Assembly: GCA_020846745.1 (NCBI GenBank)
Contig: JADLDI010000022.1
Location: 1 to 51,245 of the forward strand
Direction: 5' to 3'
DNA: 51,245 nt
Source: Bryobacterales bacterium
GTDB lineage: Bacteria; Acidobacteriota; Terriglobia; Bryobacterales; Bryobacteraceae
Below are positions 25,166-36,835 of the stretch, piece by piece. The position numbers and the translations under genes were made by a program. Below the pieces are notes generated by a model that saw only the letters and a program-made list of their open reading frames with translations, ran no database searches and had not been told where the DNA came from. The first letter of the stretch is position 1, and each line of letters starts with the position of its first letter.

Positions 25166-25905
25166 AGCCGCCCACGGTAGACGACGGTCCGGCGATTGCG
25201 GTTCGGTCGCGGGCGCCGCACCAGCGGCACGGCGGCGCGTGGAAGGTCGCTTATGCGGACTTTGTGACAGCCCTGATGGCGCTGTTCATCGTGCTGTGGA
25301 TGATGAATGCAAGCGCGGCGGTGAAAGAGAACATTCAAGGCTACTTCCGCGATCCGCGTGGATACTCGAAAGCGATCGGCGCAGGCAGCGGGGGCGCCGG
25401 AGAAGGATTGTCAATCGACAAACATTCTGTTCGCGACGTGCAAAATCAAATCGAACTGGCTTTGCGCAGCATGCCTGAATTTCAGCGGCTGCGCGACAAC
25501 GTGCTGATCAGCGTAACGGGAGAGGGCTTGCGTATCGATCTGGTGGAGAACGAACAAGGGATGTTCTTCCTTACAGGCGACCCGACGCCCACCGATGCCG
25601 GCGCCAAACTGATGCGCATGCTCGGCACCGAACTCCGGAACATGCCCAACAAGATAGCGATCGAAGGCCACACGGACTCCCGCCCGTTCCGCAATTCCGC
25701 CCCGGACAGCCTGTATACAAATTGGGAGTTGGCGTCAGACCGCGCGAATGCCGCCCGCAGGCTGCTCTATACGTCCGGAATCCGGACCGATCAGATTGTG
25801 GAGGTTCGAGGCTTTGCCGATAACCGCCTGATGAATGAAGGCGACCCGAATGACGCCCGCAACCGGCGTGTGTCGGTGGTGGTGAAGTTTTCGGGACAGC
25901 ACTAA
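25162..25905 (+). CDS. motB: Flagellar motor stator protein MotB
   Basis: This 247-residue protein has a basic cytoplasmic N-terminus, one transmembrane helix with the ion-carrying Asp33 (AYADFVTALMALF), a plug/linker region and a C-terminal OmpA-like peptidoglycan-binding domain (from about 120; GHTDSRPF and an NRRVSVVV end). It anchors the MotA channel to the wall. The start overlaps motA (ATGA). Confidence 0.95.
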   Translation: MKPPTVDDGPAIAVRSRAPHQRHGGAWKVAYADFVTALMALFIVLWMMNASAAVKENIQGYFRDPRGYSKAIGAGSGGAGEGLSIDKHSVRDVQNQIELALRSMPEFQRLRDNVLISVTGEGLRIDLVENEQGMFFLTGDPTPTDAGAKLMRMLGTELRNMPNKIAIEGHTDSRPFRNSAPDSLYTNWELASDRANAARRLLYTSGIRTDQIVEVRGFADNRLMNEGDPNDARNRRVSVVVKFSGQH

Positions 25906-25942
25906 GCCTGAATGCCGGTGCCTTCCACCCCGGCCTTCAGGC
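25906..25942. terminator. Strong hairpin between convergent motB and vapC
   Basis: A 13-bp stem with one mismatch (25906-25918 with 25930-25942) encloses an 11-base loop. It starts directly after the motB stop and overlaps the vapC stop on the other strand, so it can protect or end both transcripts. No T-run follows on either side, so classic rho-independent action is uncertain. Confidence 0.55.
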
Positions 25943-26374
25943 GCCATCTGGCGTTCGCACGATTTCAGATGCAGGCCCGGCGAACGGAAGATAGTGCTTA
26001 AGATTCCAAGTCATCATGACCGTTGCTCTGGCCTTCTCCGCACAGCGCCAAATGAGGTAATCGTACACCAGCCCCCCTGATATTCGAAGCCGTGCAGCGT
26101 CCGTAATCGCTTGGGAGTACTCACCTACCTCAAGAGCCACTGGAGTAAGGTGAGCACCGATCATTTGAACAAACTTCGATGCTTCCTCTGGGCTGTGCCG
26201 GTATGGAGACGGCAATCGCGTTAATGTTGAATACGTCTCAACAAAGGAATGTGCCGCGCAACACGCGGCAGTCGGGCGGCACGCCGCCAAAAGCTTAGTG
26301 CTCGCGCTGTGATGAGGGTGCTCGGCAAGGGCTACAGGCACCAGAACTGACGTGTCTAGAAAAACTCGCGTCAA
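25937..26374 (-). CDS. PIN-domain ribonuclease toxin (VapC-like)
   Basis: This 145-residue toxin of the VapBC type has a PIN nuclease fold. Acidic metal ligands visible are Asp7 (FLDTS), Glu46 (FVET) and Asp105 (VYDYLI). The final motif is TWNLKHY, where most PIN proteins have an acidic residue before the aromatic (NxxDF); the loss of this fourth acid is a variation seen in some active members. It overlaps its antitoxin gene by four bases. Confidence 0.88.
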   Translation of the reverse strand: MTRVFLDTSVLVPVALAEHPHHSASTKLLAACRPTAACCAAHSFVETYSTLTRLPSPYRHSPEEASKFVQMIGAHLTPVALEVGEYSQAITDAARLRISGGLVYDYLIWRCAEKARATVMMTWNLKHYLPFAGPASEIVRTPDGA

Positions 26375-26640
26375 ATTCTACCCAAATTCGCGAAATCACG
26401 CTCGCGTCTGATGGCTGCGAGCGTATCGTCCGCAACGGTCGACGTCATCGGCACGCCGGTATGAAGCACTGGGAAGCCGTCCTCTATTTCAAAACGACGG
26501 GCTTCCAGAGTCGCTGGTTCCCGTGGCGCCGCCGCAGCAAGCGCATCCAAGAGGAGATCCTGGATGTCCTGAAATGGGCCGTATTGTAGTCGGCTCTCGA
26601 TCAGCGCCTCGAGTTCAGGTCTGGTGATCTCGATGGTCAT
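26371..26640 (-). CDS. Antitoxin partner of the VapC-like toxin
   Basis: This 89-residue protein has an N-terminal segment of the ParD/CopG-like kind (RPELEALIESRLQYGPFQD, about 7-25) and a C-terminal tail (from about 50; DGFPVLHTGVPM) that probably neutralises the toxin. The stop overlaps the toxin start in an ATGA. The combination of a ParD-like head with this tail is common in VapB-type antitoxins of Acidobacteria and cyanobacteria, by recollection. Confidence 0.82.
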   Translation of the reverse strand: MTIEITRPELEALIESRLQYGPFQDIQDLLLDALAAAAPREPATLEARRFEIEDGFPVLHTGVPMTSTVADDTLAAIRRERDFANLGRI

Positions 26641-26675
26641 ACGTGCCTCAATACTATTTTCGCACCGGTACCCGC

Positions 26676-28160
26676 CTATGCCAGAATGCCCTTCACCGGG
26701 GTCGCCTTCTCCACTCCCGTCAGCCGTTGGTCCAGCCCCTGATACTTATACGTCAGCCGCTCGTGATCGATGCCGAACAGGTTCAGTAGCGTCGCCTGTA
26801 AGTCGCGAACGTGGACCGGGTCGCGCACGATGTTATAGCTGAATTCGTCGGTTTCGCCGTACACTGTTCCGCCCTTCACCCCGCCGCCCGCCAGCCAAAG
26901 CGAGAAGCAGCGCGGATGATGATCGCGGCCGTAATCCGTCGGAGTCAGTTTGCCCTGAGAATAGATCGTCCGGCCAAACTCGCCGCCCCAGAGGACCAGC
27001 GTTTCATCCAGCAATCCACGGTTCTTGAGATCGGTCACCAACGCATAACAGGCGCGGTCGACGTCTTTACATTGCGACGGCAGTACTTCGGGCAAATTGC
27101 CATGCACGTCCCAGCCGCGGTGATACACCTGCACGAACCGCACGCCGCGCTCGATCAAGCGGCGCGACATCAGCGCGGTATAGGCGAACGTGCCCGGTTT
27201 CTTCGCCTCTTCGCCGTATAAGTCGAAGGTGCCGGCGGGTTCCTTCGAGATATCGGCTAAGTCGGGCACCGACGTTTGCATGCGGAACGCCATTTCATAC
27301 TGCGCGATACGAGTTTGCGTCTCCGGGTCGGAGGTCTTTGCGTACTGGTGCTGGTTCAACTCGCCCAACGCATCGAGCATTCGCCGCCGCATCTGCGGCG
27401 GTACGCCATCCGGATTGTTGATGTAAAGCACCGGGTCGCCCGCCGCGCGCAAAGCCACGCCCGCATACTGTGCCGACAAGAAGCCCGCGCTCCACAGCCT
27501 TGCCGAGATGGCCTGAACGTTCGCGCGCGGATGCGTGTGTTGCGCGTGCAGCACCACAAAGGTCGGCAGGTCGCGATTCATACTGCCCAACCCATACGCC
27601 AGCCACGATCCGATGCACGGCTTGCCCGCGATCATAAACCCGGTCTGGATAAACGTGATGGCAGGCTCGTGGTTGATCGCTTCCGTGTGCATCGACCGTA
27701 CGATGGCGAGATCGTCCACCATCTTGGCCATGTTCGGCAGTAACTCCGATACCCAAGCGCCCGACTTCCCATGCTGCGCGAACTTAAAAACAGAGGGCGC
27801 GATGGGGAAACGGCTTTGGCCCGAGGTCATCGTGGTGAGGCGCTGGCCCTGGCGGATCGATTCGGGCAGGTCCTTATCGAACCACTCCTTCATGCCGGGC
27901 TTATAATCGAACGTCTCAATCTGCGGCGGCGCGCCCACCATGTGCAGGTAGATGGCGCGCTTCACTTTGGGCTGGAAGTGCGGCAAGCCCGGCAGTCCAC
28001 CTGTGGTCTGGTCCACTTTGGCGGCGGACTTGCCTTCTTCGGCCAGCATGGTCGCGAGCGCCGCCACCCCTAATCCACGAGCGGAGCGCGCAAAAAACTG
28101 GCGGCGCGTTTCGGCAGCTACCGCCTGGCGAATGACGGATTCAAGGTTACGGTCGGTCAC
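26676..28160 (-). CDS. Tat-exported DUF1501 protein
   Basis: This 494-residue protein of the DUF1501 (sulfatase-like) family has an N-terminal Tat signal ([13 protein letters not shown], Arg19-Arg20). Conserved segments include [16 protein letters not shown] (about 73-88), a WGGEFGRT block near residue 390 and [15 protein letters not shown]. The alkaline-phosphatase-like fold is inferred from the family; no function is established. It starts at GTG overlapping the preceding DUF1549/DUF1553 gene by four bases. This pair is typical of Planctomycetes and Solibacter-type Acidobacteria, where it is thought to act on complex carbohydrates. Confidence 0.92.
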   Translation of the reverse strand: MTDRNLESVIRQAVAAETRRQFFARSARGLGVAALATMLAEEGKSAAKVDQTTGGLPGLPHFQPKVKRAIYLHMVGAPPQIETFDYKPGMKEWFDKDLPESIRQGQRLTTMTSGQSRFPIAPSVFKFAQHGKSGAWVSELLPNMAKMVDDLAIVRSMHTEAINHEPAITFIQTGFMIAGKPCIGSWLAYGLGSMNRDLPTFVVLHAQHTHPRANVQAISARLWSAGFLSAQYAGVALRAAGDPVLYINNPDGVPPQMRRRMLDALGELNQHQYAKTSDPETQTRIAQYEMAFRMQTSVPDLADISKEPAGTFDLYGEEAKKPGTFAYTALMSRRLIERGVRFVQVYHRGWDVHGNLPEVLPSQCKDVDRACYALVTDLKNRGLLDETLVLWGGEFGRTIYSQGKLTPTDYGRDHHPRCFSLWLAGGGVKGGTVYGETDEFSYNIVRDPVHVRDLQATLLNLFGIDHERLTYKYQGLDQRLTGVEKATPVKGILA

Positions 28161-31100
28161 TTTGTCAGCACCTCATCGAGGTTCATCAATTGATTGGCCA
28201 CCATGGTGAGGGCGGCAAAGTCCGGCGCCGGGATCGTCGCCTCAACACGAGAATCGCCTACTTTGACTAATCTCTTAGCGTCCTCGGGATGCGAATCGTA
28301 GTAAGTCAGATAATCGCGGTACGCGCGCCGGGTGACGTCTAACTCCTTCACATCCAGCGATCGTGCGAGTAACCTGCCCGCCATGAACTGGAACCGCGAA
28401 TCCTGCTGCGGAGCGGTCTGGTAAGCACGCTGGGCAAGATTGCGCGCCGCTTCGACAAACTGGACATCGTTCATCGTTACCAGCGCCTGCAACGGTGTGT
28501 TCGTCCGCTCGCGCCGCACGGTGCAGGTTTCGCGCGTGGGCGCATTGAAGATGTCCATGTTGGCGGGCGGCGCACTGCGCTTCCAGAACGTGTACATGCT
28601 GCGGCGGTACAGCTTGTCGTTCTGATCGGGCTTGTAAAACCGCGTGTTAGACCCCACCATCGCCACCGCTTCCCATACGCCTTCCGGCTGATAGGGCCGG
28701 ACGGAAGGTCCGCCGATGTCGGGCCGCAGCAGGCCGGATGCGGACAGCGCATAGTCGCGAACCATCTCGGCATCCATGCGGAACCTGGGTCCCCGCGACA
28801 GCATCCGGTTATCGGGGTCTTTCTTGAGCTTATCTTCTGACGCCGTCGCTTCCTGCCGGTAAGCCGCCGAGGTAACAAGAAGCTTATAGAATTTCTTCAC
28901 ATCCCACCCGGATTCGCGAAACTCAACAGCGAGCCAGTCGAGCAACTCAGGATGCGAAGGCGCTTCGCCCTGCGAACCGAAGTCCTCTGCAGTTTTCACC
29001 AAACCGGTGCCGAACACTTCCTGCCAAAACCGGTTGACGGTCACACGCGAAAGCAGCGGATGTTCGGGTGACACCAGCCATTCGGCCAATCCCAACCGGT
29101 TTTTCGGCAGCGAGGCGGGCATAGGCGGCAACACCGATGGTGTAGACGGCTCCACCTTGGCCCGCGGCTGATCGTACATGCCGCGATAGAGGATATGCGC
29201 AAACGGCTGCTGATCGGCGCGTTCCTGCATCACGTGTGTGATGCCCCCGCGCCGGCGGATTTCTCTCCGCTCGGAAGTAATCGCGGCTAACTCCTTCTTA
29301 TAACCCGCAAATTGGTCGTCTTTGGTGTGCAGGTAATACAACGTGAAAGCTTCGCGCTCTTCCTGGGTCAGTGCCGGGGTCTCTTTCGCCACAGCGGCTT
29401 CGATCGCCGGCCAGCGCGAGATCAACACGGCTTCGTCTTCTGTAATCGCGCGGTTGTAAATGCGTAGATCCGCGATGGCGCCGCCCGGGAAATAGCGGCT
29501 GCCTTCGTTGCCGATCCGCAACGGAGACTGGTTGCAAATATCGCCCGGCAGGCGGAATCCAGGGTCGCCGCTGCCTTGCAACTCCATCAGTTTGCCGTCG
29601 ATATAAAGCTGGATCCCATCCTTTTCCCGCGTGCCGTCGTATGAAGCGGCCAGGTGATACCAGTTACCCGGCTTCAACTGCACCAGGTGCCCGGTCCGCA
29701 CCTGCAACGACTTTCCGTCGTCGCCGGTCAGGCGCAGGCTCGGCACACGTCCCGCCACTTCCAGTACCCATCCGCGATTCTTATCTTTGGCATCGGCTTG
29801 TGAGGCGATCGCGAAGCTACCCTCGCCCTTCGGGAAGTAGATCCAGGCGGAGATCGAAAACGGAAGATCGGCCGTAAAGTAATACTGGCTTGGGTACTCC
29901 AGCTTCGCTTTCTCGCCGAACCGGATTGCCGGCCGCTCCGTCGCTTCGTACGTTACATCGGCAGCTAGCTTCGCGTTCGGCGAAACATCCAGCGCGAACA
30001 ATTGCGCGTCCTTGCCCAGCGGTCCCGCGATACTACGCCGCTCCGGCGCCGCGAGCCACGTATCCAGTTGCGACGCCCTTTGCGACCGTGCCGTCTCCAT
30101 GCGCGTCTTCACGTCGCGCTCGGTCTTTGCCAGTTCGTACCAGCGCGGACGGTCTTCCGCCCGCGGCACGACGATCATCGGCGGCGTGTCGTGGATATTG
30201 CCGTCCATCGCGCTCTGCGTGGTGTTGCGGAAGAACGCGGCCATCGAGTAAAAGTCTCGCTGTGAGATCGGATCGAACTTATGGTCGTGGCACGTCGCGC
30301 AGCCGACCGTCAGCCCCAGAAACACCGTTCCCGTCGTATCCACGCGATCTTTCGCGTACATCGCCTCGATCTCTTCTGTGATCACGCCGGCTTCATTGGT
30401 CGTCACGTTGCAACGGTGGAAGCCCGAGGCGATCTGCTGTTCGAGCGTGCGGTTCGGCAACAGGTCGCCCGCAATCTGCTCGATCACAAACCGGTCAAAC
30501 GGCTGGTTGCGATTGAACGCCTGGATCACCCAGTCGCGATACGGCCACATCTCGCGATAGTTGTCGACGTGAATGCCGTGCGTGTCCCCGTACCGCGCCG
30601 CGTCCAGCCAGTAACGGCCGCGGTGCTCTCCCCAACGCGGCGATTCGAGCAGCGAATCGACATATCTCTCGTAGGCATCGGGCCGCTTATCCGCCACGAA
30701 CGCATCTACGGCGGCCGGTTCTGGCGGCAGTCCGGTGAGGTCCAGCGATAGCCGCCGAGCGATGGTCCGCCGATCGGCTTCGCGCGCCGGCAGCAGGTTG
30801 TTCGCTTCGAGCCGCGCCAGAATAAACCGGTCGATCGCGTTGCGAACCCAGCGCGCGTTGCGAACCGCCGGCAGCGCCGGACGCACAGGCGCGCGGAAAG
30901 CCCAGTGCTCGCTCCACGGGGCCCCTTGCGCGATCCACTGCCGCAGCGTCCGCTTTTGCGCATCGGTGATCGTCTTGTGCGACTGCTTGGGCGGCATGCG
31001 CAGCGCTTCCTTGGCATGCTCTATGCGCTGGATGAGCAGGCTTGCGTCTGGTTTGAATGGGACAATGGCCGCTCCGCTTTTGCGAACCGAGAAGGCGCCT

Positions 31101-31273
31101 TCTTTAGTGTCAAGCCGCAGGTCCATCATGCGCGTGTTCTTGTCGGGACCATGGCAATGGAAACACGCGTCGGACAAGATGGGCCGGACCTCGCGCTGGA
31201 AATCGATTTTTCGGCCTTGCGGAAGGGCCGGAGCGGTTAGGAATAGAAAAATGCAGACAAGCCGGGGTCGCAC
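28157..31273 (-). CDS. Exported PSD1 cytochrome c + DUF1549 + LamG + DUF1553 protein
   Basis: This large 1038-residue secreted protein starts at GTG and has a signal peptide (about 1-18). A planctomycete-type cytochrome c (PSD1) haem site CFHCH (Cys37, Cys40, His41) is followed by a DUF1549 domain (about 135-360), a LamG/concanavalin-like domain (about 430-615, [10 protein letters not shown]) and a DUF1553 domain (about 720-1000). The LamG module is placed between the two DUF domains. The partner DUF1501 gene overlaps its stop. The haem suggests periplasmic electron transfer linked to breakdown of sugars; this is inference. Confidence 0.92.
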   Translation of the reverse strand: MRPRLVCIFLFLTAPALPQGRKIDFQREVRPILSDACFHCHGPDKNTRMMDLRLDTKEGAFSVRKSGAAIVPFKPDASLLIQRIEHAKEALRMPPKQSHKTITDAQKRTLRQWIAQGAPWSEHWAFRAPVRPALPAVRNARWVRNAIDRFILARLEANNLLPAREADRRTIARRLSLDLTGLPPEPAAVDAFVADKRPDAYERYVDSLLESPRWGEHRGRYWLDAARYGDTHGIHVDNYREMWPYRDWVIQAFNRNQPFDRFVIEQIAGDLLPNRTLEQQIASGFHRCNVTTNEAGVITEEIEAMYAKDRVDTTGTVFLGLTVGCATCHDHKFDPISQRDFYSMAAFFRNTTQSAMDGNIHDTPPMIVVPRAEDRPRWYELAKTERDVKTRMETARSQRASQLDTWLAAPERRSIAGPLGKDAQLFALDVSPNAKLAADVTYEATERPAIRFGEKAKLEYPSQYYFTADLPFSISAWIYFPKGEGSFAIASQADAKDKNRGWVLEVAGRVPSLRLTGDDGKSLQVRTGHLVQLKPGNWYHLAASYDGTREKDGIQLYIDGKLMELQGSGDPGFRLPGDICNQSPLRIGNEGSRYFPGGAIADLRIYNRAITEDEAVLISRWPAIEAAVAKETPALTQEEREAFTLYYLHTKDDQFAGYKKELAAITSERREIRRRGGITHVMQERADQQPFAHILYRGMYDQPRAKVEPSTPSVLPPMPASLPKNRLGLAEWLVSPEHPLLSRVTVNRFWQEVFGTGLVKTAEDFGSQGEAPSHPELLDWLAVEFRESGWDVKKFYKLLVTSAAYRQEATASEDKLKKDPDNRMLSRGPRFRMDAEMVRDYALSASGLLRPDIGGPSVRPYQPEGVWEAVAMVGSNTRFYKPDQNDKLYRRSMYTFWKRSAPPANMDIFNAPTRETCTVRRERTNTPLQALVTMNDVQFVEAARNLAQRAYQTAPQQDSRFQFMAGRLLARSLDVKELDVTRRAYRDYLTYYDSHPEDAKRLVKVGDSRVEATIPAPDFAALTMVANQLMNLDEVLTK

Positions 31274-31349
31274 AAATTTAGGGTAACAAGCGGCTGGGCA
31301 CGCGCGGCAACGAACAGGTTGTGTGCGCTATCGCTCTGACGAACGGAGC

Positions 31350-31535
31350 CTACCCCCGGGCACCCGCAACCCGCGGCCGGAACAACAACCACGCGATCAG
31401 GCCGAACGGGAAGAACAAGACAACGGCGATTAAGACGAGAATCGGTGACTTGCCGCGCCGTCTGGCGTCGCTGGCGGCCCACGCGATCACGATCGCTAAC
31501 AGCAGGAAGAGGACGAATACCGGGACCTCTCGCAT
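31350..31535 (-). CDS. Small two-helix membrane protein
   Basis: This 61-residue protein has two transmembrane segments (about 5-21 and 31-50) separated by a basic loop (DARRRGKS) and a basic tail. The pattern of a hydrophobic hairpin ending in FGLIAWLLFRP resembles the PLD-nuclease N-terminal/cardiolipin-synthase-like small membrane family. It lies between divergent genes with its own upstream space. Function unknown. Confidence 0.7.
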   Translation of the reverse strand: MREVPVFVLFLLLAIVIAWAASDARRRGKSPILVLIAVVLFFPFGLIAWLLFRPRVAGARG

Positions 31536-31601
31536 GCGCCGATTGTACCTCTTTTACAAGCGCTTAGGCGCGGTGAGCTACACTCCAAAAGACAAACTTC
31601 C

Positions 31602-33896
31602 ATGAGGACTATCAAGCGCGTCGCCGTACTTGGCGCCGGGACCATGGGCGCCCGCATCGCCGCCCATTTCGCGAACGCCGGCATTCCTGTGTTGCTGCTG
31701 GACATTGTCGATGCCGCCGCGCCGGACCGCAATGCGGTGGCCAAGAAAGGCATTGAGGCGGCACGGAAGCAGAAGCCGGGGGCGTTTTTCACTGATGCCG
31801 CGATAGCCTTGGTGCAGCCGGGCAACTTCGAAGACGACCTGGCGCTGCTCGCGGAATGCGACTGGATTGTCGAAGCGGTCGTCGAGAATCTCGAAATTAA
31901 GCAGGCGCTGTTCCGGAAAGTCGAGAAGGTCCGCCGTGAAGACGCCATCGTCTCCACGAACACCAGCGGCATCCCGCTCGCTCAGCTCACCGCCGAGTTC
32001 AGCCCCGCCATGCGGCGCATGTTCCTGGGGACGCACTTCTTCAACCCGCCCCGCTACCTCTACCTCGTTGAAGTCATCCCCACTCCGGACACGGACCCGG
32101 ATGTAATTGGGTTTGTTTCCGGCTTCTGCGGCCGCCGGCTCGGCAAGGGCGTGGTGCCGTGCAAAGACACGCCGAACTTTATTGCCAACAGATTAGGTTC
32201 GTTTTGGGGCGGAACGGTTACTAAGCTGACCGTCGAGGGTGGATTCACGGTCGAGGAAGTGGACGCCCTCACAGGCGGTCTGATCGGGTTGCCCAATAGC
32301 GCGAGCTTCCGTCTGCTCGATATCGTGGGCGTTGACGTGTGGGCCTATGTTGGGAAGAACCTCGCGTCACTCGCCGCCGGCGACCCGTGGCGCGACCGCT
32401 TCGAGATGCCGGCGTTTCTCGAAGAGATGCTGAAGCGCCGCATGCTCGGCGAAAAGTCCGGGCAGGGCTTCTACCGCCGCGCCGGCAAAGGACAGATTGA
32501 AGCCCTTGACTTGCAGACGTTCGAGTACAAGCCGCAATCGAAGCCGGTGTTCGCGGACGTCGAACAAGCCCGAATGATCGACGATCTGCCCGGACGCCTG
32601 CGTGCGCTCGTCCTCTCGAAGGACCGCGCCGGCGCCTTCCTCTGGCGGCTGTTCAGCGACTACTGCCTCTACGCCGCCGAGCGAATTCCCGAAATCGCCG
32701 ACCGCGTGGTGGAGATGGATCGCGCCATGCGCTGGGGCTACGGGCATTCGCTTGGCCCATTTGAGCTGTGGGACGCGTTGGGATTCGAAGCAACCGCGCG
32801 GCGGATGGAGAACGAAGGCAAGGTGCTGCCCTCAGCGGTAGTGGACATGCTGTCGCAGGGGCTGCCGGGCTTCTACCGCTCGTACGGCAAAGAGTACTTC
32901 GACTTTGCTGCCCGCGAGTACAAACCAGTTGAGCCGCGTCCCGGAGTGACTGTGCTGCGGTCAACGCCCGAGATCAAGCGAAACGCGGGCGCGTCGCTGC
33001 TCGACCTCGGCGACGGCGTCCTATGCTTGGAGTTCCACTCCAAGATGAACACACTCGGCGAAGACTCCTTTGCCATGATGTACCAGGCCGTAGAGGAACT
33101 GGCGGGCGATTGGGAAGCGCTGGTAATCGGCAACCAGGGCACGGACTTTACAGCCGGCGCCAACCTCATGCTGGTGCTGATGGGCGCACGCGAAGGCGAT
33201 TGGGACGAGTTAAGCTTGGCGATCCACCGCTTCCAGCACGCCAATATGGCCTTGAAATATGCGCCCAAACCCGTAGTAGTGGCGCCCTTCAACCGCACCC
33301 TCGGCGGCGGCTGCGAGATCGCCTTACATGCCACCCGCGTGCAGGCTTCCGCTGAACTGTATATGGGGTTGGTCGAAGTCGGCGTCGGCTTGATTCCGGC
33401 AGGTGGCGGGTGCAAAGAGTTGATCCTGCGCTGGAACGATCCGAAACGGGCCTTTGAACAGATCGGCTTCGCAAAGGTCTCCACTTCCGCCGAAGATGCC
33501 CGGCAAATGGGCCTGCTAACGCCGCAAGATTGCGTGTCAATGAATCGCGACCGTTTGATCGGCGACGCCAAGGCGCTTGCATTGTCGCTGGCGCCCACCT
33601 ATGTTCCGCGCCAGCCGCGGCAGGACATTCCGGTCAGCGGCGAGTCCGGCTATGCGCTCATGAAGATGGGCGCGTGGATCGCGCACCAGGGCGGCTACAT
33701 CACCGACTACGACAAGGTCGTTGCCGAGAAGCTCGCGCACGTATTAAGTGGTGGACGCCTCACCGGCGAGCAGAAGGTGAGCGAAGAGTATCTGCTGGGC
33801 CTGGAGCGCGAGGCATTCCTCAGCCTGTGTGGCGATCAGCGCACGCAGGCCCGCATGGAACACATGCTGAAGACGGGCAAGCCCCTCAGAAACTAA
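31602..33896 (+). CDS. fadN: 3-hydroxyacyl-CoA dehydrogenase / enoyl-CoA hydratase (FadN type)
   Basis: This 764-residue bifunctional beta-oxidation enzyme has an N-terminal NAD-binding domain (GAGTMG, 11-16), a 3-hydroxyacyl-CoA dehydrogenase C-terminal domain, and a crotonase domain in the last third (EFHSKMNTLG, GGGCEIALH, GLVEVGVGLIPAGGG with the two expected Glu residues). The order dehydrogenase-then-hydratase is that of Bacillus FadN, the reverse of E. coli FadB. It is followed at 18 bases by the thiolase gene and then the acyl-CoA dehydrogenase gene, reproducing the fadN-fadA-fadE order. Confidence 0.93.
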   Translation: MRTIKRVAVLGAGTMGARIAAHFANAGIPVLLLDIVDAAAPDRNAVAKKGIEAARKQKPGAFFTDAAIALVQPGNFEDDLALLAECDWIVEAVVENLEIKQALFRKVEKVRREDAIVSTNTSGIPLAQLTAEFSPAMRRMFLGTHFFNPPRYLYLVEVIPTPDTDPDVIGFVSGFCGRRLGKGVVPCKDTPNFIANRLGSFWGGTVTKLTVEGGFTVEEVDALTGGLIGLPNSASFRLLDIVGVDVWAYVGKNLASLAAGDPWRDRFEMPAFLEEMLKRRMLGEKSGQGFYRRAGKGQIEALDLQTFEYKPQSKPVFADVEQARMIDDLPGRLRALVLSKDRAGAFLWRLFSDYCLYAAERIPEIADRVVEMDRAMRWGYGHSLGPFELWDALGFEATARRMENEGKVLPSAVVDMLSQGLPGFYRSYGKEYFDFAAREYKPVEPRPGVTVLRSTPEIKRNAGASLLDLGDGVLCLEFHSKMNTLGEDSFAMMYQAVEELAGDWEALVIGNQGTDFTAGANLMLVLMGAREGDWDELSLAIHRFQHANMALKYAPKPVVVAPFNRTLGGGCEIALHATRVQASAELYMGLVEVGVGLIPAGGGCKELILRWNDPKRAFEQIGFAKVSTSAEDARQMGLLTPQDCVSMNRDRLIGDAKALALSLAPTYVPRQPRQDIPVSGESGYALMKMGAWIAHQGGYITDYDKVVAEKLAHVLSGGRLTGEQKVSEEYLLGLEREAFLSLCGDQRTQARMEHMLKTGKPLRN

Positions 33897-33914
33897 GAGA
33901 AGAGAGAAAAGCCG

Positions 33915-35084
<1,170 letters not shown>

Positions 35085-35113
35085 CGGAGCCGCGACCGTG
35101 AGGGAGCGGTGTT
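35085..35113. repeat. Short repeat-like element after the thiolase stop
   Basis: CGGAGCCGCGACCGTGAGGG and the following AGCGGTGTT resemble the right half of the dispersed repeat (GGAGCGGGAGCGTCAGCGAC in opposite sense). The 13-mer AGGGAGCGGTGTT recurs exactly at 50817-50829, beside repeat copy 3. It may be a small member of the same family placed in the fadA-fadE spacer. Confidence 0.4.
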
Positions 35114-35133
35114 GAGAACTCTTTCGAGTGAAC

Positions 35134-35139
35134 AGGGGG
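35134..35139 (+). promoter_or_regulatory. Ribosome binding site deciding the fadE start
   Basis: AGGGGG lies seven bases before ATG 35147. It favours that ATG over the in-frame TTG at 35141, which would have almost no spacer. Confidence 0.7.
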
Positions 35140-35146
35140 CTTGCCA

Positions 35147-36835
35147 ATGATAGGCGGCGGCTTTTTGCTTGAATCGACTGCGGTCGAAGACATTTTCACG
35201 CCTGAGGATTTCACCGATGAACACTTGGCAGTGGCCAAGACCACCGACGAATTCTTTGCGAACGAGATTGCGCCCCATTTGGAAGCAATCCAGCATCAGG
35301 AACCCGGGGTTGCCATTCGGATTCTCAAGAAGTCGGCAGAACTCGGATTGACGGCGGCTCTCGTACCAGAGAAGTTCGGCGGCATGGAACTGGACCTCGT
35401 CTCCGCCATGATCATCGCCGAGCACCTGGCGAAAGACGCATCCTATTCGGCGTGGCACGGCGCACACAGCGGCATCGGAACGCTGCCCGTATTGCTGTTC
35501 GGAACCGAAGAACAGAAGCAACGCTATTTGCCCCGATTAGCCTGCGCGGAATTGGTCGGTGCGTATTGTTTGAGTGAGCCGCATGCCGGGTCCGATGCGC
35601 TGGCCGCTCGGACGCGTGCTGACCTTACGCCCGACGGTACCCACTACATCTTGAACGGCCAGAAAATGTGGATCACCAACGGCGGCGGCGCGGACCTGTT
35701 TACCGTCTTCGCCAAGGTCGGCGGCGAGCACTTCACGGCATTCCTCGTCGAGCGCGCCTGGCCCGGCGTTTCGACCGGCGCCGAAGAAAAGAAGATGGGG
35801 ATTAAGGGTAGCTCCACCACAGCCGTCTACCTCGATCATGTCCGCGTGCCCGTCGAAAACGTGTTAGGCGAAATCGGCCGCGGCCACATCATCGCCTTCA
35901 ATATTCTCAACCTCGGCCGTCTAAAGCTGGGCCCCGGAACCGTGGGCGGATCGAAGCACGTCCTCCAACTTTCAATCGGCTATGCCAAAGAGCGGCAGGC
36001 GTTCGGCAAGAAGATCGCCGAGTTCGGCATGATTCAGCACAAGCTGGCCGAAATGGCCGTGCGCACGTATGCCGCGGAGTCGATGGCATATCGCGTCACC
36101 GGAATGATCCAGGCGAAACTGCTGGAACCCGGCACCGATGTCTTGAAGGCCGCCGAAGAGTTCGCGGCCGAGTGTTCGTATGTGAAAGTGTTCGCGAGCG
36201 AAACGCTCGATTACGTCGCCGACGAAGGCGTGCAGATCCACGGCGGCTACGGTTTCCACCAGGACTACATGGTGGAACGCGCCTACCGCGATTCGCGCAT
36301 CAACCGTATATTCGAAGGCACCAACGAAATTAACCGCATGCTCGCCACCGGCATGTTGATCAAACGCGCGCAGCGCGGCCGCTTGGGTCTGGTGAACGCC
36401 GTGAAGAAGCTGGAAGGCGAGGTTCTGAATCCTGCAGGCGAGACAGATGTCCTGACGGGCGCGAAGAAGGTAGCCCTGCTCTGCATCGGGTGGGCCTACA
36501 AGAAGTACCTCACAGCTCTCGAAGATCAGCAGGAAGTGCTGGCCGGAATCACGGACGTAGCGATGAACGCTTTCGCACTCGAATGCGTGGAACTGCGGGC
36601 GAAGAAGTCGAAGTCCGCCATCGCCGCGCTCTACACGCAGGTGTTCCGCGAACAAGCAATGCGCGCCATCGAAGACGCCGCACGCACCGTTCTGTCGGCC
36701 TGCTCGGAAGGCGATACGCTGCGCGCCAATCTCGCCGTACTCCGCCGCTTTACCAGGCGCGATTCCGTCGACCTGATCGCCCTGCGCCGCCAGATCGCCG
36801 CGAACTTGTTAGAAGCCAACCGGTACATCGCATGA
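35147..36835 (+). CDS. fadE: Acyl-CoA dehydrogenase (FadE-like)
   Basis: This 562-residue flavoenzyme carries out the first, FAD-dependent step of beta-oxidation. The FAD/substrate signature GAYCLSEPHAGSDA, the MWITNGG block and the C-terminal catalytic-base region RIFEGTNEINRM are visible. A further C-terminal helical domain (about 420-562) makes it longer than the 380-residue short-chain type and like the long bacterial FadE/VLCAD group. Its stop overlaps the next gene (ATGA), tying a P-loop kinase to the operon. Confidence 0.93.
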   Translation: MIGGGFLLESTAVEDIFTPEDFTDEHLAVAKTTDEFFANEIAPHLEAIQHQEPGVAIRILKKSAELGLTAALVPEKFGGMELDLVSAMIIAEHLAKDASYSAWHGAHSGIGTLPVLLFGTEEQKQRYLPRLACAELVGAYCLSEPHAGSDALAARTRADLTPDGTHYILNGQKMWITNGGGADLFTVFAKVGGEHFTAFLVERAWPGVSTGAEEKKMGIKGSSTTAVYLDHVRVPVENVLGEIGRGHIIAFNILNLGRLKLGPGTVGGSKHVLQLSIGYAKERQAFGKKIAEFGMIQHKLAEMAVRTYAAESMAYRVTGMIQAKLLEPGTDVLKAAEEFAAECSYVKVFASETLDYVADEGVQIHGGYGFHQDYMVERAYRDSRINRIFEGTNEINRMLATGMLIKRAQRGRLGLVNAVKKLEGEVLNPAGETDVLTGAKKVALLCIGWAYKKYLTALEDQQEVLAGITDVAMNAFALECVELRAKKSKSAIAALYTQVFREQAMRAIEDAARTVLSACSEGDTLRANLAVLRRFTRRDSVDLIALRRQIAANLLEANRYIA

